A stretch of 38,392 nt of DNA. It comes from CAZERD01 sp964515405 (GTDB taxonomy: Bacteria; Campylobacterota_A; Desulfurellia; Desulfurellales; CAZERD01). The notes beneath the pieces are model-generated. The model saw only the letters and a program-made list of their open reading frames with translations. It did no database searches and was not told the origin of the DNA. Numbering within the stretch: the stretch's first letter is position 1; every line of letters begins with the position of its first letter. The DNA lies in assembly GCA_964515405.1 (NCBI GenBank), contig CAZERD010000012.1:1-38392 (forward strand), written 5' to 3'. Below, piece by piece: positions 15,770 to 24,352 of this stretch. Both the position numbers and the translations under genes were made by a program.

Positions 15770-15775
15770 GCCTTC
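15760..15775. terminator. Hairpin over two convergent stop codons, possible bidirectional terminator
   Basis: GAAGGC (15760-15765) pairs with GCCTTC (15770-15775) around the loop CTAA, which contains the stop codons of both convergent genes. Moderately pyrimidine-rich tails follow on each strand, but there is no long U-run, so termination activity is only a possibility. Confidence 0.4.
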
Positions 15776-17778
15776 CCTTCTTCTTTTGATTCCTCTATCA
15801 CCCTTTGAGCTATTTGGGATGGTACCTCCTCGTAGCTATCAAATTCTTTTTTGAAGTACCCCCTGCCACCTGTCAAAGACCTAAGCGTAGGAGCATACTC
15901 GAGCACTTCCATCTCAGGAATAAGTGCCCGAATCACCTTAAATTTCTTCTTACCTTCAACCGGCTCTATTCCCAAGACCCTGCCACGTCTTGAGTTTATA
16001 TCTCCCATAACGTCACCAACACTACTCTCCGGCACATAGATCTCCATCCTCAAAATAGGCTCCAACAACACGGGCTTACACTTAACCACACCCTCTTTAA
16101 ATGCTATTGAACCGGCCATCTGGAAAGAAAAATCGCTGGAATCAACAGGGTGATGTACCCCATCAACAAGCTTTATCTTAATATCCGTCATAGGATAACC
16201 AGCAAGTATTCCCTTTTCCATAGCCATTTTTATACCCTTTTCAACTGAGGGAATAAACTGCTTGGGTATTGCTCCTCCAACTATCATGTCAACAAACTCA
16301 AATCCTTCCCCTCTGGGCAACGGCTCTATCTCTATAACGCAATCTCCAAATTGACCATGACCACCTGTCTGCTTCTTGTATCTACCGTGAGATTTGGTTC
16401 TGCCTTTTATTGTCTCCCTGTATGCAACCTTCGGGAGCTTTAGTTCCACTTCGACACCAAACTTCTTCTTCAGTTTCGAAGCGACCACCTCAAGATGGGT
16501 CTTTCCCATCCCCGTTAATATAAACTCCTTGGTATCGTTGTTTCTATCAAAACTCAAACTCGGATCGGATTCCATTATCTTAGATATAGCAGCCCCAATC
16601 TTTTCCTCATTCTCCTTCGAGGTACCATAAAGGGCATAAGACAAAAACGGCAACGGCATCTTCGGGAAATCAAGTTTAACGGCAGAACCCTTGTCAGACA
16701 TAGTATCCCCAGTTTGAGTTACCTTTAGCTTAGCAACTCCAAATATATCCCCTGCTTCAGCCTTCTCTATCTTTTCAAGGTTTCTACCCTGAAGCCTCTG
16801 AAGAGTACCAAACCTTTCCTCTTGTTCCTTATTCACATTATAATACACTGCGTCCGATTCAAACGCTCCAGAATATACTCTCATCAAAGATAGCCTGCCC
16901 ATTTGGGGATCATTATACGTCTTAAATACCAAAGCTACATTTCCGTCGTACTCCTCCTTAGGAGGAGGCAACAACTTCACTATAGAATCAAGCAAAACAG
17001 AGGTTCCAATACCGTGGAGCGCCGACCCAACAAGTACTGGAAATATTTTAGCGTCTGCTATAGCCTGAGATAGAGTCTCATTCACCATTGTTTCATCAAG
17101 TTCCTCCCCTTCAAGGTACTTTTCCATCAGCTCATCATTGTATGTAGATATTTCCTCTATAAGAGCCATGTTTAATTCTTCAACCCTATCCTCAAGCTCT
17201 CTAGGAACCTCGACAGCCCTCCCACTAAGATCAATCCCTTTCTTGTGCAACACATCAATAAACCCTTTTATATTTCCACTATCAACCATAGGTATATACG
17301 TTAGGAAAGCTTTAGCAGTCACATTTTCCCTGATACTATCAAAAGCTGCATATACATCAGCATCTTCCTTGTCAATACCATTTATGAAAAACAGCACGGG
17401 TTTGGGATATCTTTGAAGCTCATCAAATAGCCTCTCGGTCTGATCCTTTGAACCCTCCTTGGCATCAACAAGCATAATACCAGCATCAGCAACCCTTATC
17501 CCACATATAGTATCAGCTATAAAATTGTGATAACCTGGTGTGTCTATAAAATACACAAGATACTTCTTCCAGTCCGTGTATGCTAAAGAAAGCTGGAGGG
17601 AAACATTTCTGTCTATCTCTTCCGAATCAAAATCAGATACAGTATTTCCCCGTTCCACACTTCCTTTTCTCGTCGTTTTCTTCGTAACAAACAAAACATC
17701 CTCAAGAAGCGTTGTCTTACCACATCCACCTGAACCACATATACAAACAACCCTTTTTCTATCAATGCTATAAGCCAT
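15766..17778 (-). CDS. Elongation factor G-like GTPase (second EF-G paralogue type)
   Basis: A 670-residue translational GTPase with the five-domain EF-G layout. Domain G has P-loop GSGGCGKTT (residues 10-18) instead of the usual GHVDAGKTT, and DTPGYHNF with the catalytic-type His. Its NKxD box appears as NGID, so base recognition looks degenerate. Domain II begins near 280, domain IV has GGHGQFGDCVIEIEP and GAIPKQFIPSVEKGI, and domain V has LEPILRMEIYVPE. These departures point to the EF-G-like class rather than the housekeeping factor, which is not in this window. Its ATG overlaps the stop of the upstream cysteine-cluster gene (TAATG). Confidence 0.88.
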   Translation of the reverse strand: MAYSIDRKRVVCICGSGGCGKTTLLEDVLFVTKKTTRKGSVERGNTVSDFDSEEIDRNVSLQLSLAYTDWKKYLVYFIDTPGYHNFIADTICGIRVADAGIMLVDAKEGSKDQTERLFDELQRYPKPVLFFINGIDKEDADVYAAFDSIRENVTAKAFLTYIPMVDSGNIKGFIDVLHKKGIDLSGRAVEVPRELEDRVEELNMALIEEISTYNDELMEKYLEGEELDETMVNETLSQAIADAKIFPVLVGSALHGIGTSVLLDSIVKLLPPPKEEYDGNVALVFKTYNDPQMGRLSLMRVYSGAFESDAVYYNVNKEQEERFGTLQRLQGRNLEKIEKAEAGDIFGVAKLKVTQTGDTMSDKGSAVKLDFPKMPLPFLSYALYGTSKENEEKIGAAISKIMESDPSLSFDRNNDTKEFILTGMGKTHLEVVASKLKKKFGVEVELKLPKVAYRETIKGRTKSHGRYKKQTGGHGQFGDCVIEIEPLPRGEGFEFVDMIVGGAIPKQFIPSVEKGIKMAMEKGILAGYPMTDIKIKLVDGVHHPVDSSDFSFQMAGSIAFKEGVVKCKPVLLEPILRMEIYVPESSVGDVMGDINSRRGRVLGIEPVEGKKKFKVIRALIPEMEVLEYAPTLRSLTGGRGYFKKEFDSYEEVPSQIAQRVIEESKEEGKA

Positions 17779-18455
17779 TAAACCAACCCCTCCTTTGCTA
17801 GTATTCTACCCCACAAGGGACACACTTTGTCCCTGTAATATTGACATCCCTCACAATAATTGGCATAATTCCCGCTCGCCCTTAATGATCTGAGATTTTT
17901 GCTAACCTCAATGTACTCACCTATTATATTTTCCTCTGAAAGAACAAGATTCATCCATTCCTCTATCCACTCCTTGTACTCTGGATGATTCACGCTGTTA
18001 CTCTTCAGTATGGAATCCTGAAGGTTATAACCTATTATCTTCTCTGTAACATCAACCATTACACTGCGCTCAACAAAATGCCCCTTATTAGCCGAGAGCA
18101 TATATACCCCCGGAGCTATTTCTCTTACATCCGCCTCAAACACCTCATAGTAACCTACAATAAGATGCCTAGCACTCCCATCAAAATCCTTATGTATACC
18201 CCTGAAGAGTATATCTATCCTATCATAGTGCTTTTTCTCCACAAGTCTCTGCATTTCTTCAAAGTAAAATACATAATCAAGGCTACCATCAACATTTAAA
18301 CCCTCAAGGTATGGGCCATTTTCGTAATCACCCTTCTTGTTCGGATTTATCTGAAGTATATCTCTCAGGATAAACCTGTTGGAATCAAAGAGCTTACAGC
18401 AGTCCGGCATACCCAGAAGGGTAAAAAATGGAACGGATACACTAAGTGTTTCCAT
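17778..18455 (-). CDS. Unrecognised 225-residue protein with a possible four-cysteine metal site
   Basis: I do not recognise this protein. It looks soluble, with no signal peptide or membrane helix. Cysteines occur as a pair near the N-terminus (C19, C20, in GMPDCCKLF) and as a C-terminal cluster C201-X2-C204-X7-C212. One cysteine far N-terminal plus three near the end resembles the spacing of Cas4- or AddB-type iron-sulfur sites, but no PD-(D/E)XK nuclease motif is convincing, so this is only a pattern. ATG 18455 has AAGGAGG upstream. A good promoter lies about 70 bases ahead, and the stop overlaps the EF-G-like start, so the two are probably co-translated. Confidence 0.75.
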   Translation of the reverse strand: METLSVSVPFFTLLGMPDCCKLFDSNRFILRDILQINPNKKGDYENGPYLEGLNVDGSLDYVFYFEEMQRLVEKKHYDRIDILFRGIHKDFDGSARHLIVGYYEVFEADVREIAPGVYMLSANKGHFVERSVMVDVTEKIIGYNLQDSILKSNSVNHPEYKEWIEEWMNLVLSEENIIGEYIEVSKNLRSLRASGNYANYCEGCQYYRDKVCPLWGRILAKEGLV

Positions 18456-18524
18456 TTTCTTATGCCTCCTTGTAATTTATAGGTACGTTCTAAGGTTTCA
18501 CCTCCCCCAACAGCCTCACAATCG

Positions 18525-18553
18525 ATTATAATTGAAAAGACCCAGCCCATCAA
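18525..18553 (-). promoter_or_regulatory. Promoter for the cysteine-cluster/EF-G-like operon
   Basis: Minus strand: TTGATG (18548-18553), 17-base spacer, perfect TATAAT (18525-18530). The predicted leader is about 60 bases and ends in AAGGAGG before ATG 18455. It diverges from the tRNA-Pro promoter. Confidence 0.7.
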
Positions 18554-18572
18554 GACAATTGTAGTCACCCCC

Positions 18573-18601
18573 TTGACACAATAACGAAGAGACAATATAG
18601 T
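18573..18601 (+). promoter_or_regulatory. Strong sigma70-type promoter for tRNA-Pro
   Basis: Perfect TTGACA (18573-18578), 17-base spacer and TATAGT (18596-18601, five of six consensus). The start point would fall within a few bases of the mature tRNA 5' end at 18613. Confidence 0.85.
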
Positions 18602-18612
18602 TAGAATGGCTT

Positions 18613-18689
<77 letters not shown>

Positions 18690-18692
18690 CTT

Positions 18693-19229
18693 TCACCTTT
18701 TTCTCACCCACCCATTAGGAGTTTGGATGTATGTACCAGCCGGTGCTGTTTGCTGCCATTTCTTCGCAAATATCCTTTCCACTCTTGGTAAATCCTTAAG
18801 AGGAATGTTCAAGCTTCTAGCCACCTCAACGTACAGCTTCTTCCTATCCCTATTATCAGCTTTAACCAGCCTCTTGAGTTCTACCCTTTCCCTCAGAGAA
18901 ACGGGATATTTCCTTACCACTATAAAACCGTTTATTGACTCCCCCAAATACCCCTCCATGAAATAGCTTTTTAAAAGCACATATCTCTTCCTCATTCTAT
19001 TCTCTATCGCCCGTATGGTTGCATTAGTAGTCGTTAAAACCTCTCCCGCATACGCTTTCCGGATCGCAAACAGGAACGATTGTGGTTTGGCTTTTACAGA
19101 ACCACCCCTCACTCCTTTAACTATCTCAGATGCCTTTTTAGAAACTTCCTGAGCCGGAAAGTATATGTTGACGGTCACACATGAGTAAACAAGAGCCACA
19201 ACAAACACTAAGAAAGCAAATCTTTTCAT
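18693..19229 (-). CDS. DUF1318 (YdbL-like) lipoprotein with YnbE-like N-terminus
   Basis: A 178-residue exported protein. The N-terminal segment MKRFAFLVFVVALVYSC ends in a lipobox-like Cys (about residue 17) followed by VTVNIYFPA, suggesting lipoprotein processing by LspA, whose gene is also in this window. The rest matches DUF1318/YdbL: NRMRKRYVLLKSY, GYLGESINGFIVV, VKADNRDRKKLYVEVA and a terminal APAGTYIQTPNGWVRK. In E. coli, YdbH, YnbE and YdbL are encoded together and act in phospholipid traffic between membranes. Here one protein may combine YnbE-like and YdbL-like parts. ATG 19229 starts two bases after the YdbH-like stop. Confidence 0.82.
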   Translation of the reverse strand: MKRFAFLVFVVALVYSCVTVNIYFPAQEVSKKASEIVKGVRGGSVKAKPQSFLFAIRKAYAGEVLTTTNATIRAIENRMRKRYVLLKSYFMEGYLGESINGFIVVRKYPVSLRERVELKRLVKADNRDRKKLYVEVARSLNIPLKDLPRVERIFAKKWQQTAPAGTYIQTPNGWVRKR

Positions 19230-19231
19230 AT

Positions 19232-21421
19232 TCAACCCCCTTTTATCACATGCCTTATTCTATTAATCATGTCAGACCATATGATCTTATTCCCCCTCCT
19301 ATCCACCACAACATTCACGCCTATCAGAAACCCTTTCTTCACTATATACTCCTTATCATCTCTTCTCTGAAGGCCATGAATAACGAATAAATCATTTCTA
19401 AGGGAACACTTAAATCCTATCCACGAGTACGGTAAAGTTTTGAAAAACGGCATAGCGAGAGCTGCATAACCACCGCTTATCCTTGCAAGGTTATTTATGG
19501 CTTTAATAGCTATAACTTTCCTCACCCCACTAACACGCTGCGTCTCTACAAGCATATCAAAACGCTGAGGCTGATACCCAACCAAAACAAGGCCTTTTAT
19601 ATATCCCTTAATGTAACCAGTGACAAGACCAAAATTGGTATCTTCGGTGAGGAGCTTGAGGTTTATATGTGAAAACAATACATTCATACCTACGCTCATT
19701 GGAAAGCTAAACGGAGAGTGAATAACTACATTATCAACAATCACTCTCCCACCAAATGCATGCACAATAAGCTTCCCATGGCACCTCACCTCATCTTTAT
19801 TACCCTCAATTTTCCAGAAATTCCCACTGAACCTTATATCCTTCTCAATTCCTATTACACCAATCCCACCACGAAACAATAAGGGATGCAACCTCAAAGT
19901 AAACGGCTGAAAAGAGATGTGCACTCCTCTGAACGAAATAGTGGATATATCCAATCTCATCCCACCCTCAAAAGAGAACACATTGACACGCACGGGAAAA
20001 GAACAACAGCCTGTTTTCACCCTACCTATGCTTAAGAAACCTTTTCTCTCACCCTTAGTACCAAAATATATGGGCAAATCCACTGAAACATTGAGGAACT
20101 CGTTCTCCGCCAAGGAAATACGAGGAAATCTACCCTTGAGCCTCGCCGAAAACCCCCTCACAGCGAAAATATATCTACCCATAACCCTAAAAGTCCCGCT
20201 AACAGCAAGCCTTTTCAGAAAGGGATAATTATCACCGTAAGGAGACACAAAAACAGCATTTACAAACCCACCAGCATCAGAGCTACTCAGGTCAAAGCTA
20301 ACATACCTCCTACTCAAGTACTCACCATCAAGTCTAAAAATACCACCCAAAGACACGCGGAACAGAAAACGCTTACCATAGCAAAGACGCAGGAAAAGAA
20401 CATGTTTAGAAAAATCGTTATACCAGAGCCCATAAGCAAGTTCGCCTCCATGTACAACGATAGTCACTGTTGATTTAACTACATGCAATCTCCCTCTTAT
20501 ATTCTCCCCTATTACCCCCCATCTGGAACCTTTAACACCACTAAACCTTCCTGAGAGCACTACATTGCCATTATACCCACCAGAAAAGAAAAATTTATTC
20601 ACCTTTAGACTCGGAGAGTGCACATTTTTTAGCACGCCGCTAAACAGCAATAATTCCCCCTTTCTTTTTACATCCAGCTTACATGAAAGCCCAGTATTGA
20701 TGCGAGAATAATGAATCACTGGAGTAAAAGCAATAGAAAAACCATCTATCCTCAAGGGATTGATCTGAATAATAATATTGGAAAGTTTTATCTTCCTACG
20801 AACCATTACTCTTAAATCACCCTTTGAAAACAATACCCCCGTTGGCTCTATATCCAAACTCCTCACAAATATTATCCCCCTCTTTATAGAAACAACACCA
20901 GAAGCCGCGTTTATCCTAGCATCAACGGAAACATCGCCATGGCTATACTTAAACTCCCCGCTGAACTTTATCTTACCGTTGGACAACGAAACGTTCACAT
21001 GCTCTGCAACACCAAGCTTTCTCCCGTCTCTTTCCAGCACAAGCGTAAGATTTTCTATCCTTACTGAACCAACGTAAGATGGAAAAGCTACAGAACTACT
21101 ACCTTTTCCCCCAGCCACATTAACAACAACCACAGGATTCTTTATTCGAAGATTCAACCTATCACTCTCACCTACCTTAACAACGAGTACAGGTGCTCTA
21201 AACGAAAAATCGCGTTTCCTAAAAGAAAAATTCTCCAACACAACCTTACCCTTACCACTCGCTCTGAGTTTACTAAAATTGGCAGAAACGCTGTATTTGT
21301 GCAGAATATAATTCAGGGAAACACGCAAAAGTGTCCCACTTCCAGATAACAGTATATATCCCACCAGTAGTAGAATTATGAAAATGAGTATAGAAACAAA
21401 GCTTATCTTAAAAAACCTCAA
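19232..21421 (-). CDS. YdbH/AsmA-like protein, probable inter-membrane lipid transport
   Basis: A 729-residue, mostly beta-rich protein with one N-terminal membrane anchor (about residues 5-27) and a long periplasmic region of repeating amphipathic strands, as in AsmA-like bridge proteins (YdbH, TamB, YhdP). The C-terminal block QRVSGVRKVIAIKAINNLARISGG and its placement next to a DUF1318 lipoprotein favour YdbH, thought to help move phospholipids between inner and outer membrane. The start is TTG 21421 with AGGT upstream; no nearby ATG is in frame. It begins four bases after lysS. The family call rests on architecture and neighbour more than on strict motifs. Confidence 0.75.
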   Translation of the reverse strand: MRFFKISFVSILIFIILLLVGYILLSGSGTLLRVSLNYILHKYSVSANFSKLRASGKGKVVLENFSFRKRDFSFRAPVLVVKVGESDRLNLRIKNPVVVVNVAGGKGSSSVAFPSYVGSVRIENLTLVLERDGRKLGVAEHVNVSLSNGKIKFSGEFKYSHGDVSVDARINAASGVVSIKRGIIFVRSLDIEPTGVLFSKGDLRVMVRRKIKLSNIIIQINPLRIDGFSIAFTPVIHYSRINTGLSCKLDVKRKGELLLFSGVLKNVHSPSLKVNKFFFSGGYNGNVVLSGRFSGVKGSRWGVIGENIRGRLHVVKSTVTIVVHGGELAYGLWYNDFSKHVLFLRLCYGKRFLFRVSLGGIFRLDGEYLSRRYVSFDLSSSDAGGFVNAVFVSPYGDNYPFLKRLAVSGTFRVMGRYIFAVRGFSARLKGRFPRISLAENEFLNVSVDLPIYFGTKGERKGFLSIGRVKTGCCSFPVRVNVFSFEGGMRLDISTISFRGVHISFQPFTLRLHPLLFRGGIGVIGIEKDIRFSGNFWKIEGNKDEVRCHGKLIVHAFGGRVIVDNVVIHSPFSFPMSVGMNVLFSHINLKLLTEDTNFGLVTGYIKGYIKGLVLVGYQPQRFDMLVETQRVSGVRKVIAIKAINNLARISGGYAALAMPFFKTLPYSWIGFKCSLRNDLFVIHGLQRRDDKEYIVKKGFLIGVNVVVDRRGNKIIWSDMINRIRHVIKGG

Positions 21422-21425
21422 TCCA

Positions 21426-22898
21426 CTACCTGTCCCTCATAAGTGGGAACAGAATAACATCCCGTATAGACTGACGGTTCGTCAGGAGCATAACCACTCT
21501 GTCTATACCTATCCCTTCACCAGCTGTAGGCGGCAAACCATACTCCAACGCTTCTATGTAATCCTCATCATACCTCTTACTCTCATCCGTTTTATCTTCA
21601 ACCTGTTTTATAAACCTTTCTCTCTGATCAAACGGGTCATTCAACTCTGAAAACCCATTGGCCACCTCCATGCCCCCTATAAACAACTCAAACCTATCTG
21701 CAATACTTGGATTTTCCTTACTCTTCTTAGCAAGAGGACTTATATCAATGGGATGGCCCGTAATAAACGTAGGATGAACTAGCTTGTCCTGAACAAGAGC
21801 ATCAAACAACTCATCAAGTATCTTACCATGCGGCATAATCATATCCACATTCTTACCGAGATCTCGTGCAAGCCTAAAAGCCTCACGCTTATCACTTATC
21901 GTACGTTCCTCAACCCCACCCACATCAACGAGAGCCTCAAAAAATGTAACTCTCCTAAAAGGCCTAGAAAAATCTATTTCATAATCACCAAACCTTATCT
22001 TCCTATTTCCGTTCATTCTATCCAAAACAAAATCAAACATATCTTCTGTGAACCCAAGGAGAAACTCATAATCCCTGTAAGCATAGTAGAACTCCATCAT
22101 GGTGAATTCCGGATTATGCTTCAGATCCATTCCTTCGTTCCTAAAATTCCGGTTTATTTCATAAACTCTCTCCATACCACCAACCACGAGCCTCTTTAAA
22201 TAGAGCTCCGGTGCTATTCTCAGGTATAAATCCATATCAAGAGCATTATGATGTGTAACAAACGGCCTGGCAGAAGCACCACCAGCTACCTTGTGCATCA
22301 TGGGGGTTTCAACTTCAATGAATCTATGACTGTCCATAAAATTTCTAAAGGCATTAATTATTCTAGCCCTTTTTATCATGATCTCTTTAACATCGTCGTT
22401 CACTATCAAATCAACATATCTTTTTCTATATCTCAACTCCTTATCTTGAAGCCCATGCCATTTCTCCGGTAGGGGTCTCAAAGACTTGGTTAAAAGGATA
22501 ATTCTATCAGCATGTATGGTCAGCTCATTAGTCTTCGTCCTGAATAAATACCCATAAACTCCGACAATATCACCTACATCCAAGTATTTCTTATACAAAA
22601 GGAATTCTTCTTCGGAAAGGGCTTTCTTCTCAATATATATCTGGATAATGCCAGTAAAATCCTTAAGCTTTAAGAATCCGGCTTTACCAAAATCCCTTAT
22701 AATCATGACCCTCCCAGAGACAGAACAATACCTTCTATTCTCCCTTAGCTCCTCACCGGATACTCCATCAAACTCCTCCCTAATATCTCCCACAAGGTGC
22801 TCCGGGTAAAACCCATTAAAGTAAGGATCGAATCCTATTTCCTTGAGTGCTTTTAATTTTTCAATCCTCTGTCTCACAAGCTTGTTTTCAACCTCCAT
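21426..22898 (-). CDS. lysS: Lysine-tRNA ligase, class II
   Basis: Charges tRNA-Lys. The 490-residue protein has an N-terminal OB-fold anticodon domain (VSGRVMIIRDFGKAGFLKLKD) and a class II core: motif 1 FIEVETPMMHKVAGGASARP, motif 2 RVYEINRNFRNEGMDLKHNPEF, the lysine-site stretch GGMEVANGFSELNDP, and motif 3 PPTAGEGIGIDRVVMLLT. ATG 22898 lies two bases after the prfB stop; prfB-lysS adjacency is widely conserved in bacteria. Confidence 0.97.
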   Translation of the reverse strand: MEVENKLVRQRIEKLKALKEIGFDPYFNGFYPEHLVGDIREEFDGVSGEELRENRRYCSVSGRVMIIRDFGKAGFLKLKDFTGIIQIYIEKKALSEEEFLLYKKYLDVGDIVGVYGYLFRTKTNELTIHADRIILLTKSLRPLPEKWHGLQDKELRYRKRYVDLIVNDDVKEIMIKRARIINAFRNFMDSHRFIEVETPMMHKVAGGASARPFVTHHNALDMDLYLRIAPELYLKRLVVGGMERVYEINRNFRNEGMDLKHNPEFTMMEFYYAYRDYEFLLGFTEDMFDFVLDRMNGNRKIRFGDYEIDFSRPFRRVTFFEALVDVGGVEERTISDKREAFRLARDLGKNVDMIMPHGKILDELFDALVQDKLVHPTFITGHPIDISPLAKKSKENPSIADRFELFIGGMEVANGFSELNDPFDQRERFIKQVEDKTDESKRYDEDYIEALEYGLPPTAGEGIGIDRVVMLLTNRQSIRDVILFPLMRDR

Positions 22899-22900
22899 AC

Positions 22901-24002
22901 TTAGTCACTCCCACAACTCAAATTTAGCTTAGCCCTTATGAAATCATGAAGTTCCCCATCGAGAACATTCAATGCCGCTATATCCTTTTTCTCAATCCCC
23001 GTGACATGATCCTTAACCATCTTATAAGGGTGAAGTATATAAGACCTAACTTGGGAACCCCATTCTATTTTCTTCTTATCACCTTCAAGTCTACCCAATT
23101 CCTTCTGTTTCTCTTGCTCCCTCAACTGTAACAACCGTGCCTTCAGTATCTTCATGGCAAGATTTTTGTTCTTTAGTTGACTCCTCTCATTCTGACATGT
23201 AACTACAATTCCTGTTGGTAGATGGGTAATCCTAACAGCAGAGTCCGTTCTATTCACATATTGTCCACCAGCGCCAGAAGCCCTAAAGGTGTCTATTCTC
23301 AGTTCCTCAGGCTTTATATCAATATCCTCATCTCCATCATCAATCTCGGGTAACACGGAAACAGAGGCAAAGCTTGTATGCCTCCTTCTATTTGCATCAA
23401 ATGGTGATATTCTAACCAATCTATGAACACCTATCTCATTCTTGAGGTACCCATAAGCAAACTCCCCCCTCACCAGGAAAGTTATACTCTTATACCCTGC
23501 CTCATCTCCCGCAAGAAAATCCGTTACTTCAACAGAAAAACCATTCTTTTCAGCCCACATAGAATACATCCTGAAAAGCATAGACACCCAGTCACAAGCC
23601 TCTGTACCACCAGCACCTGAATGTATAGTAACTATACAATTCGATCTATCATATTTACCGGACAGGAATAATTCCACCTCCGTTTCACCTACTTCTTTTT
23701 CAAGCCTCTCCACACTATCCTCTATCTCAGAAATAAGGTCGCTATCCCCGGACTCGGCGAGGTTAATAAGCTCTTCCATATCTCTTATCTCTGTGTCTAT
23801 TCTCTCCACCTTTCTCAACTTATCAATTATAGATTGTCTCTTTTTCCCCAAGGATGAAATCTTCTTGTAGTCTCCCCAATTATCCTGTTTGCTAAGCGCC
23901 TGGCTTATTTCCTCAGCTTCCCTCTTGAGCCCATCCAGGTCAAAGATGCTCCTTTATCTGGGAAAACTTACCCTTCAAAGCCATTAGTCTATCCCTTACC
24001 AT
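22901..24002 (-). CDS. prfB: Peptide chain release factor 2, expressed by programmed +1 frameshift
   Basis: RF2 recognises UGA and UAA and triggers peptide release. Frame one runs 20 codons from ATG 24002 and stops at TGA (23940-23942); a +1 shift at CTT-T continues as DLDGLKREAEEIS to the TAA at 22901, giving about 366 residues, the normal RF2 length. The SPF recognition tripeptide (RISPFDANRRRHTSF) and the catalytic GGQ (SGAGGQYVNRTDSAVRI) are present. Reading only the downstream frame from an internal ATG would lose about 50 residues. The stop in frame one is UGA, the codon RF2 reads, giving autoregulation as in E. coli. Confidence 0.95.
23939..23953 (-). promoter_or_regulatory. Programmed +1 frameshift site of prfB
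   Basis: Minus strand reads AGGAG-CAT-CTT-TGA-C: an internal Shine-Dalgarno AGGAG (23949-23953) three bases before the slippery CTT, then TGA followed by C, a weak termination context. This is the classic RF2 frameshift arrangement. Confidence 0.95.
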
Positions 24003-24022
24003 GATTCACCCCCCACAGGCGT

Positions 24023-24352
24023 TTATTCAAGATCCAACATCTTCTTCAAAACTTGCTTAGCTTTCCTAATGTCCTCCGGATCCATACTACTAAGCCTTTT
24101 CTTCAGATCTTTGCGATTCAGGGTAGCTATCTTGGAAAGTCTCACATAACTCTGTTTCAACAAACCTTTTTCTCTCCAATTATGTATCTCTATCTCTCCC
24201 TCAACATCCCTCTTTTGAGAGGTAATCCTCGCAACAATAACATCCTCATCGCCACGGTCCATTATAACCATAGCCGGACGGCTCACTATGTTGTTCAGAT
24301 TGGTGTAGGGGAAAGCTATGATAACAATATCACCAAAGGAATACCTCGTCAT
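24023..24352 (-). CDS. MazF/PemK-like toxin (endoribonuclease family)
   Basis: A 109-residue member of the PemK/MazF family, whose characterised members are sequence-specific endoribonucleases. Family blocks: FGDIVIIAFPYTNLNNIVSRPAMVI at the N-terminus (read as two joined strands), VIVARITSQ in the middle, and SYVRLSKIATLNR with the conserved Ser/Arg region before the C-terminal helix. It overlaps the small upstream gene by 23 bases, a usual toxin-antitoxin layout, and ends 20 bases before prfB, so it is transcribed with prfB and lysS. Activity is not shown. Confidence 0.82.
   Translation of the reverse strand: MTRYSFGDIVIIAFPYTNLNNIVSRPAMVIMDRGDEDVIVARITSQKRDVEGEIEIHNWREKGLLKQSYVRLSKIATLNRKDLKKRLSSMDPEDIRKAKQVLKKMLDLE

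Noticed and set aside
18456..18524. Riboswitch in the leader of the cysteine-cluster gene
   Set aside because: The leader is only about 60 bases, with short, weak inverted repeats (AGGT/ACCT) and no motif of a known riboswitch class.
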